Of a DNA stretch of 64,000 bases, positions 35,954 to 46,572 are shown in pieces. Below the pieces are notes generated by a model, which saw only the letters and a program-made list of their open reading frames with translations, ran no database searches and had not been told where the DNA came from. The stretch's first letter is position 1. Each line of letters opens with the position of its first letter. Source of the DNA: Haloarcula taiwanensis (GTDB lineage Archaea; Halobacteriota; Halobacteria; Halobacteriales; Haloarculaceae). The stretch is taken from assembly GCA_002844335.1 (NCBI GenBank), contig CP019154.1, positions 186,001 through 250,000 of the forward strand, read 5' to 3'. The position numbers were made by a program, and so were the translations under genes.

Positions 35954-35982
35954 TGCCCCTTAAGTGTGGGACGGCGATGGGA
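35954..35982 (+). promoter_or_regulatory. Spacer promoter upstream of 23S rRNA
   Basis: CCCCTTAAGTGTGGGACGGCG resembles the tandem leader promoters (CCCTTAAGTGTAACAGGGCG). It would allow extra 23S/5S transcription; spacer promoters are known in haloarchaeal rrn operons. Confidence 0.7.
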
Positions 35983-36077
35983 TATGGTACGACGACAGAT
36001 GCACCAGGCCGGGTGAAACCGAGCCTGGGAAGGGTCGATTCGCCCACCATCTCCACCTTGGGGGCGAATATGAAACC

Positions 36078-36130
36078 GTGTGTACGTGCGATCCAGGCGT
36101 CCACTGGACTCGTTCAGTTGAACGAGTCAC
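36078..36130 (+). other. 5' half of the 23S processing stem
   Basis: GTGTGTACGTGCGATCCAG and TGGACTCGTTCAG...GAGTCAC are complementary to 39075-39144 beyond the 3' end of 23S. Interruptions in the helix fit the bulge-helix-bulge used for 23S excision. Confidence 0.78.
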
Positions 36131-36137
36131 AACGACG

Positions 36138-39062
<2,925 letters not shown>

Positions 39063-39074
39063 TTCATACGCACT

Positions 39075-39144
39075 GTGACTCATTCACCGACGAATTACTC
39101 GTCGCTGAACGAGTCCAGGCGCAAACTGGATCGCACGGACACAC
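39075..39144 (+). other. 3' half of the 23S processing stem
   Basis: GTGACTC at the start, CTGAACGAGTCCA in the middle and CTGGATCGCACGGACACAC at the end pair with 36078-36130. Together they close the 23S pre-rRNA domain. Confidence 0.78.
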
Positions 39145-39197
39145 GGTGGAGACCGACCGAGACCGGTATCCTCGCGGTTCGATTCCGCGACTCGGCG

Positions 39198-39319
39198 TTA
39201 GGCGGCCACAGCGGCGGGGTTGCCTCCCGTACCCATCCCGAACACGGAAGATAAGCCCGCCAGCGTTCCGGGGAGTACTGGAGTGCGCGAGCCTCTGGGA
39301 AATCCGGTTCGCCGCCACC
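39198..39319 (+). rRNA. 5S ribosomal RNA
   Basis: A 122-nt gene starting TTAGGCGGCCACAGCGG and ending GTTCGCCGCCACC, with the conserved CCCGTACCCATCCCGAACAC. The terminal stem GGCGGC/GCCGCC closes it. It matches, from memory, the Haloarcula 5S apart from a few substitutions. Confidence 0.97.
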
Positions 39320-39334
39320 ATTCATACCTTACAC

Positions 39335-39370
39335 AGCCCACTCGGGAGAGATGTCTCTCCCGAGTGGGCT
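39335..39370 (+). terminator. Perfect 17-bp hairpin after 5S rRNA
   Basis: AGCCCACTCGGGAGAGA and TCTCTCCCGAGTGGGCT form an uninterrupted 17-bp stem with a 2-nt loop, followed by TTCTGTATTT. It lies 15 nt after 5S and just before the DUF5789 promoter. It may terminate or process the rRNA transcript, or separate it from the downstream gene. Confidence 0.7.
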
Positions 39371-39376
39371 TTCTGT

Positions 39377-39386
39377 ATTTATAAGC
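39377..39386 (+). promoter_or_regulatory. TATA element of the DUF5789 gene
   Basis: TATTTATAAG lies about 40 nt upstream of the ATG at 39424, directly after the post-5S hairpin, so this gene probably has its own promoter. Confidence 0.5.
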
Positions 39387-39423
39387 AGTGGGTAACTACA
39401 CAATCGCCCCGAGTGTGTACTGT

Positions 39424-39675
39424 ATGAGTCGCGAAGTCAAACTGAATGAAGCACTTCTCGAGACGGCGACGTACCCGCTCTCGGTCGCAACTGCGCGGCA
39501 GGAGTTTGAGGATGTACGGCTCGTGTACGCAGACGGTACCGAACCGTTAGCTGCGGTACTGGATCGGGTCGAAGACGAGCAGTTCGACTCTCCCGACGAA
39601 GCACAATCGTCGATCTATAACTCTATCCCGGCTGAGGGAGTCGGCGAACCGGGCCAGTCAGGGGGCGAGGGCTGA
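39424..39675 (+). CDS. DUF5789 family protein
   Basis: A haloarchaeal family of unknown function, 83 residues. It opens MSREVKLNEALLETATYPLS, then has a VRLVYADGTEPLAAVLDRV strand-helix region, an acidic FDSPDEAQSSIYNSIP segment and the tail GVGEPGQSGGEG, close to the GEPxQSEG endings I recall for DUF5789. It lies between 5S rRNA and tRNA-Cys, an unusual position for a protein gene. Confidence 0.78.
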   Translation: MSREVKLNEALLETATYPLSVATARQEFEDVRLVYADGTEPLAAVLDRVEDEQFDSPDEAQSSIYNSIPAEGVGEPGQSGGEG

Positions 39676-39721
39676 TCGAATCCGCTACCCTTAAACGAAC
39701 GAATTGAGTACTTCTATTTGC

Positions 39722-39797
39722 GCCAAGGTGGCAGAGTCTGGCCTAACGCAGCGGCCTGCAGAGCCGCCCATCGCCGGTTCAAATCCGGCCCTTGGCT
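39722..39797 (+). tRNA. tRNA-Cys (anticodon GCA)
   Basis: Acceptor GCCAAGG/CCTTGGC with discriminator T, anticodon stem GCGGC/GCCGC enclosing CTGCAGA (GCA at 39758-39760), and T arm GCCGGTTCAAATCCGGC. No CCA encoded. tRNA-Cys commonly ends haloarchaeal rRNA operons. A T-run (TTTT) follows. Confidence 0.96.
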
Positions 39798-39949
39798 TTT
39801 GACTTCTTGACACGTCGGAGACCCAAGTAGACAATCTGGATGGACTCGCTTGCTGACGCCACAAAGTCACCTGAGATCACTTTGTGCGCAGGGCAGAACA
39901 GACTAATGTGACCACTGGCTCATCTGGAATAACCTTTGGGAGACGGTAG

Positions 39950-40834
39950 TTAGTATAGCCCCGGAAACTGTGTCCTGGCAATATAGGGAGTCATGAACCC
40001 CAGTGCGTAGCCGAGGAAGTGCTCATACAGATTTAACACACCGCTATCAACCTGTGGGCTAGCGGGGAACGCGATAATTGGAACAACGAAAAGTAGCAAA
40101 ACAGTGAGTAACAGCAGGTCGGTGTACCCGGTTGCCCGCATTGCAGATTTGATCTTCGTCCGTGTATTGTCGGTCTGATCGTACACCGAAAGGCCATACA
40201 ATACTGTACTGAGCACCGCCGCTAAAACCAGACCGGCGGTGCCCAGCAGTACTGTTGGGTTCTGAAGGAGCACGGACTGGAGACCCAACACTGCAATAAA
40301 CCCCAAACTTGCAAAGAATAAAGTTGGCGCGAACACGCTGACTGGACCGATATCGAAGTTCGTGTCAACGTACTCACTCACTGCCAGTGGGAGGTAGCCG
40401 GCAAAGACCATGATGACTCCTGAGGCACCGAATGTTACAGAAGACCTGGCAATCGCGAGATTCAGATACGAAAGAACAGGAGGAAACGCAACGAAGGTCG
40501 TGAAGGCAAACACTCGGAACTGCTGCTGACGACCGCTCAGGACGCATAGGACATACAGTACTGGAATCAAGAGGACGTACAACCCGACGTTCGTAATCAG
40601 GTGTCCGAACTCGAAATGAACGAACGCAGACGTAACCGCTGCGAGCAGTGTGGGATTTCTATAATCAAAAACGAGCGACTCACTGATGTTCAGTGGAAGG
40701 CTGTATCCGAGCCACAGAAGTAGTGGAAATGAAAGTAGAAGGGCAATATCGAAGAGCCGTACCTGCTCAGAAACGGCTTGTCGTACCGATTTTCTCGTCC
40801 GCTTGTCGGTAGTCGTATTGATATCAGTGTATAC
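39950..40834 (-). CDS. Rhomboid-like intramembrane protease, start codon unclear
   Basis: Multi-pass membrane protein with rhomboid marks: SAFVHFEFGHLITNVGLY (His...Asn motif of helix 2), the catalytic GASG in SVTFGASGVIMVF (helix 4), and the helix-6 His in LYEHFLGYALGF. The frame is open from about 40843 to 39950 (about 294 codons), but the only standard start in it is a TTG at 40582, which would delete the His...Asn helix. A TATA-like TTATTTAAATAA sits at 40841-40852. The start codon may be non-standard or lost, so the gene may be a recent pseudogene. The limit 40834 marks coding-like sequence, not a proven start. Confidence 0.55.
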   Translation of the reverse strand, partial: VYTDINTTTDKRTRKSVRQAVSEQVRLFDIALLLSFPLLLWLGYSLPLNISESLVFDYRNPTLLAAVTSAFVHFEFGHLITNVGLYVLLIPVLYVLCVLSGRQQQFRVFAFTTFVAFPPVLSYLNLAIARSSVTFGASGVIMVFAGYLPLAVSEYVDTNFDIGPVSVFAPTLFFASLGFIAVLGLQSVLLQNPTVLLGTAGLVLAAVLSTVLYGLSVYDQTDNTRTKIKSAMRATGYTDLLLLTVLLLFVVPIIAFPASPQVDSGVLNLYEHFLGYALGFMTPYIARTQFPGLY

Positions 40835-40910
40835 CCGTGTTATTTAAATAAGCACTCGGCTACGGATATCAGACTTGATTCTGTGGTAGTATCGGACGTA
40901 TCCACCAGTT

Positions 40911-42113
40911 ATGTCTCTGATCGGTGGTGTTGTAGAATCACAGATAGCACTGCTGACCTGGTATCAACTCTTATTTGTCGGCACCAGTATTACAGTTGCA
41001 ATGGGGTTGTTGGGACGGGAAACACGACGGACAGTCGTCGACAACTACGAATTGCTACTGATTTGTCTGGTTGCCATCGCTGCGGCTGGCGGATATCTCA
41101 CGTATACGGGGCATGTTGCTCCAGGAACGGAGACAACCACGCGACAGGTATCGTCGTGGCAATCGTCTGGATCGTTCTCGCATAACGCGACAGTTCGCAA
41201 CGGTACCTCAGCGTTTCCCGAGGGTGAAGTGCTCGAAGACCAGCCCGTGTACCTCCGAAAGGTCGCTCCTGTATTGGACGGCGTGTTTGCATACACATAC
41301 AGCGCTAGTAACGAAAGCGACCTCACCGCCTCGGCTGACATATTCGTCCAGTATCGATCCGTCGAATCGACGCAAAACGGCGAGCTCGTTTACTGGGAGG
41401 TAAAACGCCCACTGACACAAGACACCGAGCGCTCGTTGGCTACGGACGAGCGTATGGCAGTCCCGTTCTCGCTGAATGTCAGTCGCGCAGCTGAAACTGT
41501 TCGGCGTATCGATTCGGAGCACGGCCAGACATCCGGCCGACTGGAGATCGCGGTGATTTCTGAGCTTGCTCTCTCGGGAACACGTAACGGGCGGTCGGTC
41601 GACACAGCTCGCACGTACCGACTCCAGATTATTCCGAGCCAGAGCAGTTATCGTGTTGCAAACGCCGGCCCGGTGACGAACGGCGGTGACCAAACTGTCG
41701 AAACACAGGTCGAGAAGAGCTACGGACCGCTCTGGATGCTCGGTGGCCCAGCACTCCTCTTTGGTGGCCTTGGTTGTGCTGCTGCTCTCGTCTACGGGCG
41801 CATGACCGACTATCTCACACTGACTGATGCCGAGTGCCGGTGGCTCGTATACAGGTCTGCCCGCGAAGAGTACGACGAGTGGATAACCGTCGGCCGGGCT
41901 GATCCAGTCGACGACGATATCTGGACCACTTCCGTTGATTCGCTTGTCGGTCTCGTAGATATCGCCATCGACACCGACGAACGTATCATCGAGTCGGATA
42001 GTGATTCTACTCTTATCGTGTACACAGGCGACCGACTGTTCCGGTACGAACCTCCGCCAGAGCCCGGGGCTGCTGTCACTGCCGGAGATAGTGGCGCTGA
42101 ATCGTCGGACTGA
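40911..42113 (+). CDS. DUF5305 family membrane protein
   Basis: A 400-residue protein: two N-terminal membrane helices (LLTWYQLLFVGTSITVAMGLL and ELLLICLVAIAAAGGYLTY), an extracellular beta-rich domain of about 190 residues with several Asn-X-Ser/Thr sites, a third helix (LWMLGGPALLFGGLGCAAALVY) and an acidic cytoplasmic domain (TLTDAECRW...VYTGDRLFRYEPP). The layout matches DUF5305, found near DUF1102 and signal-peptidase genes in haloarchaea. It may assist assembly or export of the surface proteins encoded beside it. Confidence 0.7.
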   Translation: MSLIGGVVESQIALLTWYQLLFVGTSITVAMGLLGRETRRTVVDNYELLLICLVAIAAAGGYLTYTGHVAPGTETTTRQVSSWQSSGSFSHNATVRNGTSAFPEGEVLEDQPVYLRKVAPVLDGVFAYTYSASNESDLTASADIFVQYRSVESTQNGELVYWEVKRPLTQDTERSLATDERMAVPFSLNVSRAAETVRRIDSEHGQTSGRLEIAVISELALSGTRNGRSVDTARTYRLQIIPSQSSYRVANAGPVTNGGDQTVETQVEKSYGPLWMLGGPALLFGGLGCAAALVYGRMTDYLTLTDAECRWLVYRSAREEYDEWITVGRADPVDDDIWTTSVDSLVGLVDIAIDTDERIIESDSDSTLIVYTGDRLFRYEPPPEPGAAVTAGDSGAESSD

Positions 42114-42122
42114 GTGAGTATT

Positions 42123-43301
42123 TTATTGCTTTTCCGTGCTGCTGTCAGTGGCGTTCGGCCCGGGCGGTGCATCGAGCTTTGGGAGCAATCGATACCCGGT
42201 CACCGTGCCGGCTGCAGCGGAGAACGCGAGCGCGGCAACTAGTTGCGGGACTGGGCCGAAGCCAGCGCTCGAAACCGCTGAGACGACAAGCACCGTAAGC
42301 ACGATTCCGGCGAAACCTATCGCCGCTTCACGGACAGCGACGTGGCGGAACCGGTGCCGGCGGTCACTCGGTTGTGTCTGGAGTACCGGGAGGACATCAT
42401 GATATCGCGTTTGCACGAGGTAATTCGTCACTACGGCGAGAAGGCCAGCGATGAACGCCCACAATCCCCAGTTAATTCCGAATGCAGGGTCGAAATCGGG
42501 TGCGAATCCGCTCGGCTCGGCCGGCTGTTGGTTTTCGGGTTTCGACGGCGCGGGCTCGGCGCCACCGCCGGCCACGGTTTCGGTCTCTCTGTCGCTATCG
42601 GCGGGTGTCTCGGTCGGTGTCCCGACGCCAGTACCGCTGCCATCGCCTCCTCCGTCAGCGGGCGTTTCGGACTCGTTCCCGTCCTCGCCTGCGGCCCCGT
42701 TCGTCGAGCTATCGTCCCCTGGCGTTGGCGTCGGCGTTGCGGAATCGCTTCCGTCCTGCGTCCCGCCGCCTCCGTCGCCACCGGGTGAGATACCGCCACC
42801 ACCCCCGCTGGTGCTCTCGTCGCCTTCGGTTGACCGCTGTTCGGGAACAGGGACGGTGATAGATACTGTTCCAGTGAAGTTGCGTTCTGCTGGTGTCACC
42901 GCCAGCCCAAAGCGCACTGATTCGTCTGGCTGTAACGAGACAGTATCACCGGCGACCCGTGTGCCAGTGTCCATCCGATATATGCGAACTGTTTCCGGCT
43001 CGCTGTCCAGCTCGACGGCAGCAGCACTACTATTCCCCTCGTAGCCTGCAAAGCCAACGACAAACAGGTCGTCGACACGGGTCTGACCGTTCGGGAGCAC
43101 CGGTGCGAGACTGATACGTAGCTGTCCCGTCTCGTCGTATTCGGCGTACTGGTCCCCGTTTGCAGTGTCAGCGGGAGCCAGATAGATGCCGGAGTTCCGG
43201 TCGGGTGCCACTTCGTCGCCGGTGATGAAAGCACCCGTCGCCATAGCGGTCCCTGTCAAAAGGACGACCGCTGCCATGACGGCGACGAGTGTGCGATTCA
43301 T
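42123..43301 (-). CDS. DUF1102-like exported protein with Gly/Thr/Pro linker and C-terminal membrane helices
   Basis: A 392-residue protein with a Sec-type signal (TLVAVMAAVVLLTGTAMATGAF), a beta-rich domain (about 25-160) like other DUF1102 proteins, a low-complexity linker (GGGGGISPGGDGGGGTQDG, then TPTPTPGDD repeats) and three C-terminal membrane helices near 275-370. The linker suggests display away from the membrane, and the helices anchor it. It is convergent with the DUF5305 gene (9-nt gap). No enzyme motif is seen. Confidence 0.65.
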   Translation of the reverse strand: MNRTLVAVMAAVVLLTGTAMATGAFITGDEVAPDRNSGIYLAPADTANGDQYAEYDETGQLRISLAPVLPNGQTRVDDLFVVGFAGYEGNSSAAAVELDSEPETVRIYRMDTGTRVAGDTVSLQPDESVRFGLAVTPAERNFTGTVSITVPVPEQRSTEGDESTSGGGGGISPGGDGGGGTQDGSDSATPTPTPGDDSSTNGAAGEDGNESETPADGGGDGSGTGVGTPTETPADSDRETETVAGGGAEPAPSKPENQQPAEPSGFAPDFDPAFGINWGLWAFIAGLLAVVTNYLVQTRYHDVLPVLQTQPSDRRHRFRHVAVREAAIGFAGIVLTVLVVSAVSSAGFGPVPQLVAALAFSAAAGTVTGYRLLPKLDAPPGPNATDSSTEKQ

Positions 43302-43393
43302 AGGTGGTTGTGTTGTCCCGGCTACGTCGTGTCTTCGTGTGGGCCTGTATCTGGACCTGTTGGTCGACAGTCAGCGTCGGACTCGGGTTTCAC

Positions 43394-43963
43394 TTACTGT
43401 TGGACCGCCTCGACGATGAAGGTCACATCGCTGATACTACTGAGGTTACTGCCATCAACACCGTCATCTCGGAGATCGACAACGATGTCTATCTCCACGG
43501 TGTCGCTGTAGCCGCCGTCTGAACTCCCACCGTCGGGGTCGAGCGTGATGGCCTGAGCTGAACCAACAATCGATGCATCAGTGCTGCCCGCGCGGAAGTC
43601 CAGAACCTCACCGTTTGTGGGGTCGTCCCCAATGCCAGTGGTGCTATCATCGATGTAGAGACTGACCTTCGACGCACTGTTGTTGTCGACCTGCAGGGCG
43701 TTCTCGAAGGTGGTCTTCGCTCGTTCGTTGAGGTCCGTCTGTTCAAACTTGATGATGTCAACCGATTCATCTGAGTCTGTTCCGATGATGCCTGTGGCAC
43801 CGCTCCCCGGGCTAAACCCCACCTGTGCTGACCCGGTATCGCCGGTGACTTGCAGATTGACGTTCCGGTCTGCTTCGATAGAAGTGAACGCACCGGAGCC
43901 AAACACCGCACCAGTCCCCACACTGGCTGCACCAATACTAAGGAGAAAGCCACGCCGATTCAT
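43394..43963 (-). CDS. DUF1102-like exported protein with Tat-type leader
   Basis: A 189-residue protein starting MNRRGFLLSIGAASVGTGAV; the twin Arg and hydrophobic run suggest Tat export. After GSGAFTSIEADR comes a beta-rich domain (VNLQVTGDTGSAQVGF, SKVSLYIDDSTTG, DTVEIDIVVDLRDDG). The GAFTSxEAxR junction resembles the leader-end region of camelysin/TasA-like proteins. A start 5 codons upstream (43978) is possible. It is encoded 92 nt upstream of the previous DUF1102-like gene on the same strand. Confidence 0.65.
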   Translation of the reverse strand: MNRRGFLLSIGAASVGTGAVFGSGAFTSIEADRNVNLQVTGDTGSAQVGFSPGSGATGIIGTDSDESVDIIKFEQTDLNERAKTTFENALQVDNNSASKVSLYIDDSTTGIGDDPTNGEVLDFRAGSTDASIVGSAQAITLDPDGGSSDGGYSDTVEIDIVVDLRDDGVDGSNLSSISDVTFIVEAVQQ

Positions 43964-44084
43964 TGAAGCGTAGTTCACGGCATAGCGGCTTAGTACTGAA
44001 CAGCGTTAGCAGCTTCAATGAGTGCTTTAGCCGGGCTAATGCAACAAAATAGTAAGTAGTAACCTCTCGACGAATGAACTGAAC

Positions 44085-44711
44085 ATGAAACTGAACCGTA
44101 GAAGCGTACTCGGTCTCATCGGGACAGTCGGTATCGGATCCGGCGCGGCGTTCGGCTCTGGTGCATTTAGCAATGTCAGCGCAACGCGTGAAGTCGAAGT
44201 CAATGTCGTCGGTGCTGACGGCAACGGCTCTGAGATCGCAACCGAATTTACCGACGTGCTTGTCGACGCGTCCGCCGCTGAGGTCGCGCTTCGGAATAGC
44301 GACGGCACTCTTGTTACCGATGCCACGACCCTGTTTCCGACGAGCTCTGACTCCCTAACTACCGACGGCGGCACGACTGTTTCGACCGACTACGTAAGCC
44401 TCATCGCAAACGATGTGTCTGTTGTCTTTGGCTACGAGGACAGTGGAACCGACGAGCGACTGATGCCAAACAGCACGTACGACTACTCGAGCGGGTTCTT
44501 CAAACTAGTCAACAACGACGACGGAAGCGGAACGAACTTTAACGTCGATCTGGATACTGGGAGCGGTCTCCTTACCGGAATTGGCGGTAGTACGGATTCC
44601 TACAATCAAGACGTGTCTGCTGGCTCGGTTTCCGATCTCTCTGCGACTCTCGAAACGGGCGACAGCGCCACAGAAACTGAAGATCTGACGATCACAATCA
44701 CTGAAGCGTAA
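44085..44711 (+). CDS. DUF1102-like exported protein with Tat-type leader (second copy)
   Basis: A 208-residue protein starting MKLNRRSVLGLIGTVGIGSG, then AAFGSGAFSNVSATREVEVN, parallel to the leader region of the divergent protein at 43394-43963. The mature part is acidic and rich in Ser/Thr/Asp (TTLFPTSSDSLTTDGGTTVS; GTNFNVDLDTGSGLLTGIGG). It looks like a paralogous secreted subunit. It has an AT-rich shared upstream region (43979-44084) with the divergent paralogue. Confidence 0.65.
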   Translation: MKLNRRSVLGLIGTVGIGSGAAFGSGAFSNVSATREVEVNVVGADGNGSEIATEFTDVLVDASAAEVALRNSDGTLVTDATTLFPTSSDSLTTDGGTTVSTDYVSLIANDVSVVFGYEDSGTDERLMPNSTYDYSSGFFKLVNNDDGSGTNFNVDLDTGSGLLTGIGGSTDSYNQDVSAGSVSDLSATLETGDSATETEDLTITITEA

Positions 44712-44867
44712 CGCCCCCTGCAGGTCGAATCTTTCCCTTCACCACGCCCTGCCGCCGCCAGACGCCTGTCCCTGACGGTGGCTGTCTACCGTGGAAAACC
44801 ATTTACTTACCATTTAGAATCAAATACGAACAAAAAATCTATCAAGTAGTACAGTATAAGCAGAGAT

Positions 44868-45428
44868 ATGGGACAGGTGGGGGTTAGCCGACCAGAAGAG
44901 CGACAGCTATCGCGCGATGACGTATACGATATACTAAGCAACCAACGACGTCGGTACGCTTTGCACGCAATAAAACAAGAGAACGAGCGTGCTGAACTCT
45001 CTGACCTTGCCGAGCAGGTCGCTGCGTGGGAAAACGACAAGTGCATTCAGGAGATCACGTCCACGGAGCGACACCGCGTGTACACGTCGATGCAACAGAC
45101 ACATCTCCCGACGCTTGAACGCGCGGGCGTCATCACGCACGACAACGGCACCGTAACGCTGACCGACACTGCTGACGGCCTTGATGTGTACCTCGACGTT
45201 GTGCCGGGGGATTCGATACCGTGGGCGGAGTACTATCTCGGACTCGCCGCTGTCTCGTTAGCGCTCGTCGTCGCTGTCTGGGTCGGTGTCTTCCCACCGT
45301 CGGTTCCGTCGCTCGTGTGGCCGACAGTGATTACGCTGCTATTCCTGGTCTCTGCGGCGTACCACGTCAAGGAGACTCGCCGGCTGCAACTCGGCGCGGC
45401 GGATAAGCCGCCGGAGCTGCTGGAATGA
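44868..45428 (+). CDS. Winged-helix protein with two membrane helices (DUF7344-like)
   Basis: A 186-residue protein with an N-terminal DNA-binding-like domain (LSRDDVYDILSNQRRRYALH; LAEQVAAWENDKCIQEITS; VYTSMQQTHLPTLERAGVI), then two membrane helices (YYLGLAAVSLALVVAVWVGVF; LVWPTVITLLFLVSAAY). This membrane-attached winged helix is common in haloarchaea and likely regulates neighbouring genes. It overlaps the next gene by 4 nt, linking it to the LamG protein. TATA-like CAGTATAAGC lies at 44852-44861. Confidence 0.75.
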   Translation: MGQVGVSRPEERQLSRDDVYDILSNQRRRYALHAIKQENERAELSDLAEQVAAWENDKCIQEITSTERHRVYTSMQQTHLPTLERAGVITHDNGTVTLTDTADGLDVYLDVVPGDSIPWAEYYLGLAAVSLALVVAVWVGVFPPSVPSLVWPTVITLLFLVSAAYHVKETRRLQLGAADKPPELLE

Positions 45429-46564
45429 GTAAAAAGTGGACCCGGCGCAGTGCACTCGCGTTCATCGCCAGCGGTGCAGGCCTGCTTGCGGCCGACACAT
45501 CAGGTGTCACTACCATTGACGCAGAGCGGTCCAGTAACCTGGGGACGGCCAGTGACAGCGATGCGCTGCTTGGTGTCGACATCGACCCAGTCAGTGGAAT
45601 GGACGGCCAGCAGGTGATACTGGCAACACTCACAAACAACTTCGACCAGCAGCTCACGAGTGTTAGCGCCAGTCCCGGCCCGGCTCCGCCGTTCGAGACC
45701 GTCCAGACACCGAACAGGCTTCTGCCGGGCGAGAGCGGCGATGTCACAACGACGCTTTCCTGTGATTCAGAAGGGACGACGACTGTCGCCCTCGATATCA
45801 CTGCGACCGGTCCCGACAGGCGTGTCGAACTGAGCCGGTCGCTTTCAGTCGAGTGTCGCGATCCCAGAGTGTCGTGGTGGCGCTTCGAAGACGTTAGCAG
45901 AACGGTTGTCCCGGATTCGTGGGCTGCCGGCAACGATGGTGAGCGTGCGTTTCGTCCCGGCAGAGGGTCCGACTTCCTTTTCGAACCTGACCTAGTAACA
46001 TCACAACTGGGTCGCGGCGAAGTGCTGAATTTTGATGGTGACGATGCTGTTACCGTTCCCGACGACGAGACGCTTGACTTGACCGACGACTTCTCGCTCT
46101 CCGCCTGGGTATTCCCGCGAACCCAGGGCGGCCTCACGCGATTGTTCAGCAAATGGAACTCCCGTAACGAGAATAGCTATCAGTTCGGCTTCGGTGGCGG
46201 TTGGCAGGGCTCTGACGACAGAGAACTGCTCATTGAAACCACCGACGAATACAAGCTCACGGGTGTCTCACTGACGGAGAACCAGTGGGCACACGTCGTC
46301 TGGACCCACGGTTCACAGGACAAGGTGTACGTCAATGGGACTCAAAAGGGGCAGACGTTTTCACTCCCCGATGCGCAGGCGTCCACGCAACCGCTTCGAA
46401 TCGGGACCGGCATCAACCCCGGTGGGAACGCTATCTACGGATTCAACGGCGCCATGGACGAGCCTAAAATATACGACGCCGCACTCACTGCCGACCAGGT
46501 GAGCACACTCTACAGCTCAAGCACGGCAAGTGCAGGCGGTGGTGGCGGCGACATCACCAGCTAA
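45425..46564 (+). CDS. Secreted LamG-domain protein
   Basis: A 379-residue exported protein with a twin-Arg leader (KKWTRRSALAFIASGAGLLA), a short DUF1102-like N-terminal beta region, and a concanavalin-like LamG domain at about 150-365 (SWWRFEDVSRTVVPDSWAAG; LNFDGDDAVTVPDDETLDL; FSLSAWVFPRTQGGLTRLFS; MDEPKIYDAALTADQVSTLY). LamG domains bind glycans or proteins outside the cell. It is translationally coupled to the winged-helix gene and convergent with the signal peptidase gene. Confidence 0.82.
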   Translation: MSKKWTRRSALAFIASGAGLLAADTSGVTTIDAERSSNLGTASDSDALLGVDIDPVSGMDGQQVILATLTNNFDQQLTSVSASPGPAPPFETVQTPNRLLPGESGDVTTTLSCDSEGTTTVALDITATGPDRRVELSRSLSVECRDPRVSWWRFEDVSRTVVPDSWAAGNDGERAFRPGRGSDFLFEPDLVTSQLGRGEVLNFDGDDAVTVPDDETLDLTDDFSLSAWVFPRTQGGLTRLFSKWNSRNENSYQFGFGGGWQGSDDRELLIETTDEYKLTGVSLTENQWAHVVWTHGSQDKVYVNGTQKGQTFSLPDAQASTQPLRIGTGINPGGNAIYGFNGAMDEPKIYDAALTADQVSTLYSSSTASAGGGGGDITS

Positions 46565-46572
46565 ACTTGCCA

